Source of the DNA: Streptomyces kronopolitis | Lineage (GTDB): Bacteria > Actinomycetota > Actinomycetes > Streptomycetales > Streptomycetaceae | Direction of reading: 5' to 3' | Assembly: GCF_014646275.1 (NCBI RefSeq) | Contig: NZ_BMND01000003.1 | Span: forward strand, 62,001 to 126,000 | DNA length: 64,000 nucleotides | Part shown: piece after piece, positions 26,037-35,036 of the stretch | Layout of the letters: every line of letters begins with the position of its first letter | Numbering within the stretch: the first letter of the stretch is position 1 | Translations under genes and position numbers: made by a program | Notes under the pieces: model-generated | Database searches by the model: none | Seen by the model: only the letters and a program-made list of their open reading frames with translations | What the model was told of the DNA's origin: nothing

Positions 26037-26938
26037 GCCCCGATTTCCGGTGCTGCCCCGCCGAGGGCACCCCCATGGTCATGCCCGGCACCTCGGTGAT
26101 GGCCGCGGCCGCCGCCTATGCGGGCATGCAGGTGCGCGGCTCGCTCAAGGAGATGGAGGCCCGGCTGACGCCCCGTACGGGCAGGCGGGCCGTGGAACAG
26201 GAGAAGACGCTGGACACGGCGGCCGGCGCGCTGGTGCCGCGCATGCTCGAACGGGACGGCGCGGCGGCCGTCCGGCAGAACACCCTCGCCCTGGCCGGAG
26301 CCATGATCCACCGATTCCGTCAGGACACCCCCTCGGGCAGCAACCGCGCCCGGGACGCCTGCGACGACGCCCTGATCACCGATGCCGAGGCCGCCGATCT
26401 CATCCTGGGCCTCCAGGACCGCGTCACCCGCGACCGGGCGGCGGAGTGGATGGACGGCTCAGCTGCCGCGCCCGCCCTGCGGCTGTGGCGCGCACTCGCC
26501 CGCCGCTGCGCCGGCGGCTACGCCGAGCACGCGGTGGCGCCGCTCACCCTCGCCGGCTGGGTCTGCTGGTCCACCGAGGACGGACCGTCGGCACGCGTCG
26601 CCCTCAGCTGCGCCCTCTCCCTCGACCCCGAGTACACCTTCGCCCAGCTGCTGCACCGCGCCATCAACGAAGGCCTCGATCCGGAGCCGCTGCGCCGCTG
26701 CCTGCGTGAGCAGCACCACGAGGCGACGGGCACCGCTGACGGCGAGCCCACGCCCGACGCCGGATCCGCAACCACCACCGAGGGGACGCGACGACCGGCC
26801 GGGCGCCCTGGGCCGACGCGTCGCGGACCGGCTCGCCGCCTCCGCGGACCACGGGGCAGCACGGGCCCGGGCACCCGTTCGACGGACGGGCGCGGCAGGC
26901 GCCGGACCGGCCGGGACGGCGACCGGAGCCGGCGGTGA
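26037..26938 (+). pseudogene. DUF4192-domain protein gene, 3' fragment
   Basis: Continuation of the gene cut at 19953. Joining T19953 to G26037 gives codons for WSYCCPDFRCCPAEGTPMVM in frame, followed by PGTSVMAAAAAYAG, RGSLKEMEARL, DRAAEWM and the DUF4192 C-terminal part. The rejoined frame has 535 codons including the stop. The last 75 residues are Arg/Gly/Pro-rich low complexity. The fragment has an ATG at 26075 but no ribosome site, so separate expression is unlikely. It ends 104 bp before the debranching-type gene. Confidence 0.88.
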
Positions 26939-27042
26939 ACACGACATGGCTGCGCGGCCGACGTGACCTGGGCGCCGGCCGGGCCGTTCACCTGAGTGGC
27001 GTAGGCCGTACGAAGCCCCGACCTCACCAGGGAGCGCACAGC

Positions 27043-29145
27043 GTGCCAGGCATCGTCCCCCTCACTCATCCGCCTCAGCGGCCGACCGGCGAGCGGCGTC
27101 CGGCGCCGCCCCGGCCCCCGCAACCGCAGCCCGTGCACTCCTCACTCGTCTGCGTCGCCCTCCCGGCCCTCGCGGTGTCCCCGGCCTCGGGGCAGTTGAC
27201 CGGCCAGGGCACGGACGGTTTCTACCGCGACGGGCGGCGGGTTCTCTCCCGCTGCGAGCTCCGGGTCGCGGGCGACGAACCACTCGTCCTCCAGGGGCGG
27301 TTGGACGGCGCGGACCGGGCCCGGTTCCTCGGGGTGATCCGCAGGGTGGGAGAGCGCGGACCGGACCCGGACATCCGCGTGGAGCGACTGCGCTCCGCCG
27401 ACGGCACCGAACGGATCACCTTCCACAGCAGCGCGTCGCGACCCGTCCGGCTGCCGGTCGAAATCCGCCTGGGTACGGACCTCGCGGAGCTCGGGAGCAT
27501 CGCCGTGGGTCTGCCCGGCCCGGAGCTGAGAGCCGCGGTCCATGGCTCCGGACTGCGCTGGTCCGGGGCCGGAGTGCATGCGGTGGTGTCCGCGTCGCCC
27601 ACGCCCCAGGACGCGCTCGCCTCAGCGGGCCTGCTGCGCTGGGAGCTGGAGCTGCCACCCGGCGGCCGCCGCACCGTCGAGCTGCACACCGGACTGGAGC
27701 ACGACGGCGGCGATTCAGCAGGTCGGCGGCGTTCCGGCACGGTCCTCATTCCGGGCCCGCGCACCGAACCGGGCGTCGCACGCACCCGCAGCGCCCGCCC
27801 ACCGCGGCCCTGGACGGCGGCCCGCCTCGAATGCGACGACCACCGCGCCGACGCGCTCATGGCAGCCGCCCTCGACGATCTCCACGGCCTGGTGATGCGG
27901 GACCCGGCCGCTCCCGCGGACACGTTCGTGGCGGGCGGATTCCCCTGGCGCTGCGGCCTTTCCCCGGTCGAGGCCCTGTGGGCCGCCCGGATGCTGCTGC
28001 CCCTGGGCAGCCGGCTCGCCGCGGGCACGCTGCGGGTGCTTGCCCGAAGCCAACAAGCCGCACCAGGGGTGGATTTCGGCCGAATTCCCGGCCCGCTCCG
28101 GGACGCCGGACCGCATGCCCCGCCGAGCTGCACCGGCGTCGAAGCGACCCTTCTGTTCCCCACCGTCCTCGCGGAGGCCCGCCGCTGGGGGCTTCCCGAC
28201 CACGAGACGGAGCGGCTGCTGCCCGCCGCGGAACGCTGCCTGAGATGGCTGCGGACCGTCACCGACCCACCGGCCGGCAGCCGCGGCGGCTACGTCCCCG
28301 ACCCCGCGCCCGGCGGACCGTACCGCTGCGAGACCCAGGCCCATGCCCATCGCGCGGCACTGCTGGGCGCCGACCTTCTCGAAGCCACCGGTTCGTCCGA
28401 CGCGGCGGCGCTGCGTGACTGGGCCGCCGACCTGCGCACCCGGTTCCGCACGGACTTCTGGTGCGAGGACGGTGCCGGCGGCCGCCCCGCCGCCCTGCTC
28501 ACCGCCGACGGGCGCCCCCTGCCGCAGCTCGGCTCCACCACCGTCCACCTCCTCGACACCGGGCTGCTCGGCGGTGGGGCCCTGGCCCCCGGCCTGCTGG
28601 ACGCCACCCAGACCGACCAGCTGGCCAGGGCGTTGGAGAGCCCCGCCATGGACTCCGGGTGGGGCCTGCGCGGAATGGGCACCAAGGAGAGCGGCTACAA
28701 CCCGTTCGGCCACCGCAGCGGTGCGGTCCGCGTCCATGACACGGCGATCGCCGCCGCCGGACTGGCCGCGGCCGGCCACGAGCAGGCAGCCGGGGCCCTG
28801 ACCAGGGGGATCCTCGACGCGGCGGACAGCTTCGCGCACCGCCTCCCCGAGATGTACGCGGGGGAGCAGCGCACCGCCGGCGGCGTGCCCGTACCGCATC
28901 CGGCGGCCTGCCGCCCCGCTGCCGTGGCGGCGGCAGGCGCGGTGCACATCCTGATCGCTCTCGCCGGTCTGCGCCCCGATGTCCCGGGCGGGACGGTGTC
29001 CTTGCGGCCACTGCGCACCGCCCCGCTCGGCGCGATACAGCTCACCGGCCTGAGCGTGGCCGAGCAGCCGTTCGCCGCACGGGTCAGCAGACTCGGCATG
29101 GGGATGGTGGAGACGGCCGCGGAGGGTCTGCAGCTGGGCTCGTGA
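27043..29145 (+). CDS. Glycogen-debranching-type protein (amylo-alpha-1,6-glucosidase-like)
   Basis: 700 aa. GTG 27043 was chosen for the GGGAG about 9 bp upstream. Residues 40-260 form the N-terminal beta domain of bacterial debranching-type proteins (TDGFYRDGRRVLSRCELRV ... FRADG-like strands). Residues 280-690 are an (alpha/alpha)6 toroid with FVAGGFPWRCGLSPVEALWAARML, a glycan-binding region around GGYVPDP, and SGWGLRGMGTKESGYNPFGHRSGAVRVHDTA, which holds the candidate acid/base carboxylates. It should act on alpha-glucan or a related sugar polymer. Substrate not determined. It is followed 48 bp later by a Nudix regulator gene. Confidence 0.85.
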   Translation: MPGIVPLTHPPQRPTGERRPAPPRPPQPQPVHSSLVCVALPALAVSPASGQLTGQGTDGFYRDGRRVLSRCELRVAGDEPLVLQGRLDGADRARFLGVIRRVGERGPDPDIRVERLRSADGTERITFHSSASRPVRLPVEIRLGTDLAELGSIAVGLPGPELRAAVHGSGLRWSGAGVHAVVSASPTPQDALASAGLLRWELELPPGGRRTVELHTGLEHDGGDSAGRRRSGTVLIPGPRTEPGVARTRSARPPRPWTAARLECDDHRADALMAAALDDLHGLVMRDPAAPADTFVAGGFPWRCGLSPVEALWAARMLLPLGSRLAAGTLRVLARSQQAAPGVDFGRIPGPLRDAGPHAPPSCTGVEATLLFPTVLAEARRWGLPDHETERLLPAAERCLRWLRTVTDPPAGSRGGYVPDPAPGGPYRCETQAHAHRAALLGADLLEATGSSDAAALRDWAADLRTRFRTDFWCEDGAGGRPAALLTADGRPLPQLGSTTVHLLDTGLLGGGALAPGLLDATQTDQLARALESPAMDSGWGLRGMGTKESGYNPFGHRSGAVRVHDTAIAAAGLAAAGHEQAAGALTRGILDAADSFAHRLPEMYAGEQRTAGGVPVPHPAACRPAAVAAAGAVHILIALAGLRPDVPGGTVSLRPLRTAPLGAIQLTGLSVAEQPFAARVSRLGMGMVETAAEGLQLGS

Positions 29146-29165
29146 GGTGCCGTGGGACCTGTTTA

Positions 29166-29180
29166 TCGTCAGGCGGACGA
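29166..29180. promoter_or_regulatory. Candidate NrtR-type operator in Nudix gene promoter
   Basis: Dyad TCGTC-AGGCG-GACGA, placed just upstream of the TATGAT -10 (29182-29187), which itself ends 6 nt before the ATG. Occupancy would block the promoter. NrtR regulators bind dyads of this kind; autoregulation is inferred. Confidence 0.5.
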
Positions 29181-29193
29181 CTATGATCACGCC

Positions 29194-29958
29194 ATGCCTC
29201 CCTACGACCCGTCGGCCTTCCCGCCCTTCGCCGTCACTGTCGACCTGGTCGTGCTCACCGTGCGCCGCCACGCCCTGTGTGCGCTGGCCGTGCGGCGCGG
29301 TGAGCCGCCGTTCCAGGGCCGCTGGGCCCTGCCCGGCGGGTTCGTCCGTGCCGACGAGGACCTCGAGGGCGCGGCCGCACGGGAGCTCGCCGAGGAGACC
29401 GGGCTGCATGCCCACTCCCCGGCCGGACCGGCCCCCGTCTATGGCGCGCACCTCGAACAGCTCGCCACCTACGGCGACCCCGAGCGGGACCCGCGGATGC
29501 GGGTCGTCAGCGTCGCGCATCTGGCCCTCGCCCCCGACCTTCCCGCTCCCCGCGCAGGCGGCGACGCCCACAGCGCGCGCTGGGCACCGGTCGACACCCT
29601 CTTGGAGCAGGACGACGCCCTCACCCGCGAGGGTGAGCTGGCGGCTCCGCTCGCGTTCGACCACGCCCGGATCCTGGCCGACGGCGTCGAGCGGGCCCGT
29701 TCGAAGATCGAGTACTCCTCGCTCGCCACGGCCTTCTGCCCGCCGGAATTCACGGTGGGGGAGCTGCGCCGCGTGTACGAGGCGGTCTGGGGGGTGGCGC
29801 TGGACCCCCGCAACTTCCACCGCAAGGTGACCGGGACCCCCGGCTTCCTGGTGCCCACCGGTGGTACGACGACCCGTCAGGGCGGCCGCCCCGCACAGCT
29901 GTTCAGGGCTGGTGGAGCGACGCTGCTCAACCCGCCGATGCTCCGCCCCGAGGTCTGA
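29194..29958 (+). CDS. Nudix protein with C-terminal winged helix (NrtR-like)
   Basis: 254 aa, ATG 29194, leaderless type (TATGAT 6 nt before). The Nudix box is complete: GFVRADE at its start and RELAEETGL at its end fit GX5EX7REUXEEXGU, so hydrolase activity is possible. Residues 170-245 (FCPPEFTVGELRRVYEAVWG...NFHRKVTGTPGF) match the winged helix of NrtR, the Nudix-related regulator of NAD or sugar metabolism that senses ADP-ribose compounds. Target genes are unknown. Its own promoter and the adjacent debranching-type gene are candidates. Confidence 0.85.
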   Translation: MPPYDPSAFPPFAVTVDLVVLTVRRHALCALAVRRGEPPFQGRWALPGGFVRADEDLEGAAARELAEETGLHAHSPAGPAPVYGAHLEQLATYGDPERDPRMRVVSVAHLALAPDLPAPRAGGDAHSARWAPVDTLLEQDDALTREGELAAPLAFDHARILADGVERARSKIEYSSLATAFCPPEFTVGELRRVYEAVWGVALDPRNFHRKVTGTPGFLVPTGGTTTRQGGRPAQLFRAGGATLLNPPMLRPEV

Positions 29959-30831
29959 GACGTCGCGTGCAAGGCCCGACATCGGAGGGCCTGGCTTCAC
30001 CCACGGTGACACGACGAACCGTCAAGATTGAACATTACGAGAAAATAGGACATATCGCAGGTATCTTGGCCGAGTGAGTCCTTACGTCGCCCCAAGAGCT
30101 TCCGGCCGGCCTCACGCCCCACGAGGGGCACCCGGTCCGCCGCCGTCGCGCCCGTCCGGCGAACCTCGCGACCGGCGACCACCCGTCGCCGATGACCCCG
30201 GAGGTGCGGCTTCGCGAGGCCGTGATCTCCCCGTGGCGGCGACCGGCCCGGCCGGACCGTAGTCGAAGAGCCGAGCGCAAACCCCGGCCCCCTCCGCCGG
30301 CCGGGTCCCTGGGGTGGTGTCCTTCGACACCCCTCACGCCTGCCGCGGTGTGGAATGGCCTGCTCTCGTGGCAAGTTGGGCGAAGTGTCGACCGGGCGTG
30401 CCCGAGTGGAAAGAGGGGCTGGTGAGGTATTCCGTTCCGCCCCGGCCGGATTCCCGGAGAATTCCCGTCATTTCCGGTGAGGTGGCGTTGTCATCTGCCC
30501 TTCGGTGCCCGCGTCAAGAGGTCGTTCGGAATTGACCAAAGAACGCCGGTTCGTGATGCGGTTCACGAGTCAACCAGCAAGTGGGGTAGGGGTGTTGCTG
30601 TGGCGCATCTGACCTGCGGTGATGTGTGCCCGGCGGGGTGTGGCTGACTCTGCTGATCGAGTAAGGCATATGTTTTGGCGCCGTGTTGTTATGGCTGCTG
30701 CTCGCAACTCGCCGCAGAGAGCGCATTTCTTTCCGATAAAGCGTCAATTCGGGGATGGGGGGCGATCACCCTTTCGTGTGCTTTTCACCAAAGACCTCAA
30801 GGGTGTTCAGAGTGTCGCCGACAACAGATGC
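29959..30831. other. Long intergenic region upstream of whiH
   Basis: 873 bp with no convincing gene. A hairpin AGGCCC/GGGCCT (29972-29992) may end the Nudix transcript. An unusually AT-rich patch (about 30022-30068) follows. A 6-6-6 dyad TCGTGA-N6-TCACGA is at 30551-30568. TCCGATAA at 30732-30739 is one mismatch from the WhiG (sigma-28-like) -10 GCCGATAA, but no TAAA -35 is at the right distance. The length suggests complex control of whiH. Confidence 0.5.
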
Positions 30832-31779
30832 GTGAGTACCCTTGCGCACACCATGATGACCGCGGCTCGCCCCGGCGACACCGGCCTCGCAGGCCCGGGC
30901 GAGCTTGACCGCTACCCCTACGCCAACGCCGGCAACGCCGCGAACGCCGCCAGCGCGGCCGGCCAGGACCGTGCAGAGCGCGTTTCGCAGGTCTGGGACG
31001 GCTCCGAGGCAGACATCGGCCGGGTCGGCCGCCGCGCCGCCGGAAGCCGCGGACGAGGCCTGCACGGCCAACTCGTCCAGCAGCTCGGCCAGATGATCGT
31101 CTCCGGCGATCTCGGCGCCGACCGCCCGCTCGTCCCCGAGGAGATCGGCCAGCGCTTCGAGGTCTCCCGCACCGTCGTCCGCGAGTCGCTGCGAGTCCTC
31201 GAGGCCAAGGGCCTCGTCAGCGCCCGCCCGAACGTCGGCACCCGGGTCCGCCCGGTGAGCGACTGGAACCTCCTCGACCCCGACATCATCGAGTGGCGGG
31301 CCTACGGGCCGCAACGCGACGACCAGCGCCGTGAGCTGTGTGAGCTGCGCTGGACGATCGAGCCCCTCGCCGCCCGGCTCGCCGCGGGCCACGCCCGCGA
31401 GGACATCCAGCAGCGGCTCGCCGACATGGTCGAGATCATGGGCCACTCCGCGGCCCAGGGCGACACCATGACGTTCTCCCGCGCCGACGCCGAGTTCCAC
31501 TCGCTGCTGCTGCAGCTCGCCGGCAACCGCATGCTCGAGCACCTCTCGGGCATCGTCTCCGCGGCCCTCCATGTCTCGGGCGGCATCGCCGGCGGCTGCG
31601 AGCGGCCGGTCGAGACGTCCGTGGGCCAGCACATGCGGGTCGTCGACGCCATCGGCTCCGGCGACGCCACGGCGGCCGAGTCCGCGATGCGCCAGCTCCT
31701 CGCCGCCCATGGCGAGCCCGGGGGGCAGGGCTCCGGGACGCCCGCCGACCACGTCGTCCCCGCGCCCCGCGAACACTGA
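30832..31779 (+). CDS. whiH: WhiH, GntR-family sporulation regulator
   Basis: 315 aa from GTG 30832; ATG 30853 or 30856 are possible shorter starts, and none has a strong ribosome site. Residues 1-80 are variable. The GntR winged helix is at about 85-150 (LHGQLVQQLGQMIVSG...LVPEEIGQRFEVSRTVVRESLRVLEAKGLV), followed by an FCD-type helical effector domain with the metal/ligand residues in FSRADAEFHSLLL and GQHMRVVDAI. The identity as WhiH rests on its position immediately upstream of hrdB, as I recall it from S. coelicolor (SCO5819-SCO5820), and on the family. WhiH acts in aerial hyphae septation. Confidence 0.85.
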   Translation: MSTLAHTMMTAARPGDTGLAGPGELDRYPYANAGNAANAASAAGQDRAERVSQVWDGSEADIGRVGRRAAGSRGRGLHGQLVQQLGQMIVSGDLGADRPLVPEEIGQRFEVSRTVVRESLRVLEAKGLVSARPNVGTRVRPVSDWNLLDPDIIEWRAYGPQRDDQRRELCELRWTIEPLAARLAAGHAREDIQQRLADMVEIMGHSAAQGDTMTFSRADAEFHSLLLQLAGNRMLEHLSGIVSAALHVSGGIAGGCERPVETSVGQHMRVVDAIGSGDATAAESAMRQLLAAHGEPGGQGSGTPADHVVPAPREH

Positions 31780-31781
31780 AA

Positions 31782-31805
31782 GCCCGTACCCGACCGCGTA
31801 CGGGC
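31782..31805 (+). terminator. whiH terminator hairpin 1
   Basis: GCCCGTAC (31782-31789) and GTACGGGC (31798-31805), an 8-bp perfect stem just after the whiH stop. Confidence 0.7.
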
Positions 31806-31883
31806 CATGGGCGCCACGCGGCTGCCGTGCCCTGCACGCCCTCCGGGCGGGGCACGCCGCACGCGGCGAAGGCGCAGAAGATC

Positions 31884-31913
31884 GCCGGATCCGGATCGTC
31901 GACCGGATCCGGC
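31884..31913 (+). terminator. whiH-hrdB second hairpin
   Basis: GCCGGATCC (31884-31892) and GGATCCGGC (31905-31913), a 9-bp perfect stem. It separates whiH from hrdB transcription. Confidence 0.65.
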
Positions 31914-32182
31914 GAGAGGTCTCGGGAGGGTTGCATGTCATATGACTGGGAATGGGTCGTTATGGGGTGTGACTCGGGCCACGCAGATTGGGCGTAACAC
32001 TCTTCAGGGAAGCGCGATGACTTAAGAGGTGATAGCCGAGGAGGGAATAAGAGCGGCGTGAGAGACGCTGTTCAACTCCCCGGTTGCCCCTGCGCCGTCG
32101 GTCTATCCCCACCGGCGGTCGTCGGCTCCGATCCACAGTGGACGGGGTCGGAAGCCGTTTCCATCGTTCCGAGAGGTTGTTC
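31914..32182 (+). other. hrdB leader/promoter region
   Basis: Part of the 403-bp whiH-hrdB gap, after the two hairpins. A TAACAC hexamer near 31995 may be a -10. A strong Shine-Dalgarno GAGGAGGG (about 32038-32045) precedes a GTG at 32058 that opens a 60-codon frame running out of frame past the hrdB start. Promoter and leader peptide are both unproven. Confidence 0.4.
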
Positions 32183-33736
32183 GTGTCGGCCAGCACATCC
32201 CGTACGCTCCCGCCGGAGATCGCCGAGTCCGAGTCTGTGATGGCGCTCATCGAGCGGGGAAAGGCAGATGGGCAGATCGCCGGCGATGACGTGCGTCGGG
32301 CCTTCGAGGCTGACCAGATTCCGCCAACCCAGTGGAAGAACGTTCTGCGCAGCCTCAACCAAATCCTCGACGAGGAGGGTGTGACGCTGATGGTCAGTGC
32401 CGCAGAGGCGCCCAAGCGCACCCGCAAGAGCGTCGCAGCGAAGAGTCCGGCGAAGCGCACCGCCACCAAGACCGTCGCGGCGAAGGCCGCCACGGTCAAG
32501 AAGACCACCGCCGCCGCGTCCTCCGCCCCTGTGGCGGACCCGCCGGCCGGTGAGTCCGAGTCCGCGCCCGCGAAGAAGGCAGCGGCGAAGAAGACGGCCG
32601 CCAAGAAGACCGTCGCGAAGAAGACGACGGCCAAGAAGGCCACCGCCAAGAAGACCGCGTCCAAGAAGGACGTCGACGAGCTCCTCGACGAGGACGTGAC
32701 CGAGGAGACCCCGGCACCCGGCAAGGGTGACGCTCCCGAGGCCGCCGAAGGCGCGGAGAACGCCGGCTTCGTCCTGTCCGACGACGACGAGGACGACGCC
32801 CCCGCACAGCAGGTCGCCGCGGCCGGCGCCACCGCCGACCCGGTCAAGGACTACCTCAAGCAGATCGGCAAGGTCCCGCTCCTCAACGCCGAGCAGGAGG
32901 TCGAGCTCGCCAAGCGCATCGAGGCGGGCCTGTTCGCCGAGGACAAGCTGGCGAACGCCGACAAGCTCGCCCCCAAGCTCAAGCGTGAGCTGGAGATCAT
33001 CGCCGAGGACGGCCGCCGGGCGAAGAACCACCTCCTGGAGGCCAACCTCCGTCTGGTCGTCTCCCTGGCCAAGCGGTACACCGGCCGCGGCATGCTCTTC
33101 CTGGACCTGATCCAGGAGGGCAACCTGGGTCTGATCCGTGCGGTCGAGAAGTTCGACTACACCAAGGGCTACAAGTTCTCGACCTATGCGACGTGGTGGA
33201 TCCGCCAGGCCATCACCCGCGCCATGGCCGACCAGGCCCGTACGATCCGTATCCCCGTCCACATGGTCGAGGTCATCAACAAGCTCGCGCGCGTCCAGCG
33301 CCAGATGCTCCAGGACCTGGGCCGCGAGCCCACCCCGGAGGAGCTGGCCAAGGAACTCGACATGACCCCCGAAAAGGTCATCGAGGTCCAGAAGTACGGC
33401 CGCGAGCCGATCTCGCTGCACACCCCCTTGGGTGAGGACGGCGACAGCGAATTCGGTGACCTCATCGAGGACTCCGAGGCGGTCGTCCCGGCCGACGCGG
33501 TCAGCTTCACGCTTCTGCAGGAGCAGCTGCACTCGGTTCTCGACACCCTCTCGGAGCGGGAGGCCGGCGTCGTCTCGATGCGCTTCGGTCTCACCGACGG
33601 CCAGCCCAAGACGCTGGACGAGATCGGCAAGGTCTACGGCGTCACGCGTGAGCGGATTCGTCAGATCGAGTCGAAGACCATGTCCAAGCTGCGTCACCCG
33701 TCGCGCTCCCAGGTGCTGCGCGACTACCTCGACTAG
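32183..33736 (+). CDS. hrdB: Principal RNA polymerase sigma factor HrdB (sigma-70 group 1)
   Basis: 517 aa from GTG 32183 ([11 protein letters not shown]...), GAGAGG upstream; S. coelicolor HrdB is near 511 aa. Region 1.1 covers residues 10-80. A Lys/Ala/Thr repeat tract ([15 protein letters not shown] and similar, about 128-166) and an acidic stretch form the long streptomycete insertion. Region 1.2 starts at [16 protein letters not shown]. Regions 2.1-2.4 include [17 protein letters not shown] and [17 protein letters not shown]. The region 4.2 helix is [13 protein letters not shown]. It directs housekeeping transcription and is essential. Confidence 0.98.
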   Translation: MSASTSRTLPPEIAESESVMALIERGKADGQIAGDDVRRAFEADQIPPTQWKNVLRSLNQILDEEGVTLMVSAAEAPKRTRKSVAAKSPAKRTATKTVAAKAATVKKTTAAASSAPVADPPAGESESAPAKKAAAKKTAAKKTVAKKTTAKKATAKKTASKKDVDELLDEDVTEETPAPGKGDAPEAAEGAENAGFVLSDDDEDDAPAQQVAAAGATADPVKDYLKQIGKVPLLNAEQEVELAKRIEAGLFAEDKLANADKLAPKLKRELEIIAEDGRRAKNHLLEANLRLVVSLAKRYTGRGMLFLDLIQEGNLGLIRAVEKFDYTKGYKFSTYATWWIRQAITRAMADQARTIRIPVHMVEVINKLARVQRQMLQDLGREPTPEELAKELDMTPEKVIEVQKYGREPISLHTPLGEDGDSEFGDLIEDSEAVVPADAVSFTLLQEQLHSVLDTLSEREAGVVSMRFGLTDGQPKTLDEIGKVYGVTRERIRQIESKTMSKLRHPSRSQVLRDYLD

Positions 33737-33761
33737 TCCGGCCCGCCCGGACGGCGTCATG

Positions 33762-33795
33762 GAGCCCGGTCTCTCCCTCCGGAGGGGCCGGGCTC
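33762..33795 (+). terminator. hrdB terminator
   Basis: GAGCCCGG (33762-33769) and CCGGGCTC (33788-33795), with an inner CCCTCC/GGAGGG stem. It begins 25 bp after the hrdB stop. Confidence 0.82.
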
Positions 33796-33872
33796 GCGCA
33801 TGTCCGGGTGCGCGGGGCGATCGTTGGCGTCACTCTGGGTGTGCGTGCACTGTCCCGGAGTCAGGAGTCCGT

Positions 33873-34682
33873 ATGCGTCCGTCCGCCCGCGCTGCCCTCG
33901 CAGCACTCGCGCTGGTCCTCGCCCTGCCGGCGACGGCGGCCGCGGACGGGTCGGTGATCGGTGGCAGACCCGCGCCGTTGTCGCACAGCCCGTGGGCGGT
34001 CGCGCTGGCCTCGCACGAGCGCTTCGGGCTGCAGCGCTCCGGGCAGTTCTGCGGCGGCGTGCTCGTCGGGCACTCGACGGTCGTGACGGCGGCGCACTGT
34101 CTGAGCACGGAGGTCCTGGGTGTCCCCTGGCGGCAGGTCCGGGACCTGCGGATCGTCATCGGACGCGACAACCTCACCGGTGGCGGCGGCCAGGAACTCA
34201 AGCCCGCGAGGGTCTGGGTCAATCCCCGCTACAACACCTGGACCAACGACGGCGACATGGCCGTCCTCACGCTGGCCAGGCCGGTCCCGAACCGGCCCAT
34301 CGTGGTGGCCAGGCGGCATGACAGCGCCTACCGGCCGGGCAACGCGGCGACGGTCTACGGCTGGGGGGACACGACGGGTGGCGGCAGCTACGCGTCACGG
34401 CTGCGGGCGGCGCACGTCAATGTGCTGCGCGACGCGGTCTGCGCCCGCGCCTATCCGGGCAACGCCGACGGCAGATACCGTGCGCGGTCGATGATGTGCG
34501 CAGGGGAGCCGACCGGCGGTCGGGACGCCTGCCAGGGGGACAGCGGTGGACCGCTGGTCGTCCGGGGCCGGCTGGTCGGGCTGGTGTCATGGGGGACCGG
34601 CTGCGGTCAGCCGGGCAGTCCAGGGGTCTATACGCGCGCCTCGGCGCTGCTCCCGGCGGTATCCGCACACGGGGCCGGCTGA
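33873..34682 (+). CDS. Secreted trypsin-like serine protease (S1 family)
   Basis: 269 aa, ATG 33873 with AGGAG 7 bp before. A signal peptide (MRPSARAALAALALVLALPATAAA) is followed by SVIGGRPA, the usual zymogen-cleavage region. The catalytic triad is present: His in VTAAHCL, Asp in NDGDMAVL, Ser in CQGDSGGPLV. The Asp in GGRDACQGD predicts trypsin-like specificity for Arg/Lys. Three disulfide Cys pairs can be drawn. It is exported, secreted-enzyme type. Confidence 0.95.
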   Translation: MRPSARAALAALALVLALPATAAADGSVIGGRPAPLSHSPWAVALASHERFGLQRSGQFCGGVLVGHSTVVTAAHCLSTEVLGVPWRQVRDLRIVIGRDNLTGGGGQELKPARVWVNPRYNTWTNDGDMAVLTLARPVPNRPIVVARRHDSAYRPGNAATVYGWGDTTGGGSYASRLRAAHVNVLRDAVCARAYPGNADGRYRARSMMCAGEPTGGRDACQGDSGGPLVVRGRLVGLVSWGTGCGQPGSPGVYTRASALLPAVSAHGAG

Positions 34683-34724
34683 GCCGCGCGCGGGGCTCTC
34701 AGGGCCGCGTGCGGGCGCACGACT

Positions 34725-34761
34725 GCGGGCGGCCTCCCGGTGGTGCCGGGTGGCCGCCCGC
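34725..34761. terminator. Bidirectional terminator, protease/DUF7455 gene
   Basis: 10-bp perfect stem, GCGGGCGGCC (34725-34734) and GGCCGCCCGC (34752-34761), with an inner CCCGG/CCGGG stem. It lies between convergent genes. Confidence 0.82.
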
Positions 34762-34805
34762 GGTACGGCGCTGTGCCGCTGTTCGCTCGTCGTGGATGCG
34801 AAGTG

Positions 34806-35036
34806 TCAGCGTTCCTCTTCGGACGCGGACGCCGGAGAAGCGGTGAGCCGCTCCGTCTCGTCCTGTATTTCCGCGGCGATCTTCTTGAGTTCTGGCTCGA
34901 ACTTGCGACCGTGGTGGGCGCAGAAGAGCAGTTCTCCGCCGGACATCAGGACGACGCGCAGGTATGCCTGGGCGCCGCAGCGGTCGCAGCGGTCAGCGGC
35001 CGTCAGCGGGCTCGCGGGTGTCAGAACAGTAGTCAC
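34806..35036 (-). CDS. Small zinc-ribbon protein (DUF7455-type)
   Basis: 76 aa, GTG start. Two Cys pairs and a His form a zinc ribbon: DRCDRCGAQA and FCAHHGRKF. A helical acidic tail follows. Actinomycetes keep a protein of this type near hrdB, which is recalled rather than tested here. The function is unknown; a nucleic-acid or RNA-polymerase role is only a guess. It diverges from parE. Confidence 0.82.
   Translation of the reverse strand: MTTVLTPASPLTAADRCDRCGAQAYLRVVLMSGGELLFCAHHGRKFEPELKKIAAEIQDETERLTASPASASEEER

Noticed and set aside
30395..30470. tRNA-like stretch (GTGCCCGAGTGG followed by a G-rich run)
   Set aside because: It resembles a class II D-arm, but no acceptor stem, anticodon arm or T-loop can be paired.
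30713..30740. Full WhiG-dependent promoter for whiH
   Set aside because: TCCGATAA is one base from the -10, but the -35 position lacks TAAA at 14-16 bp, so only the half site is noted.
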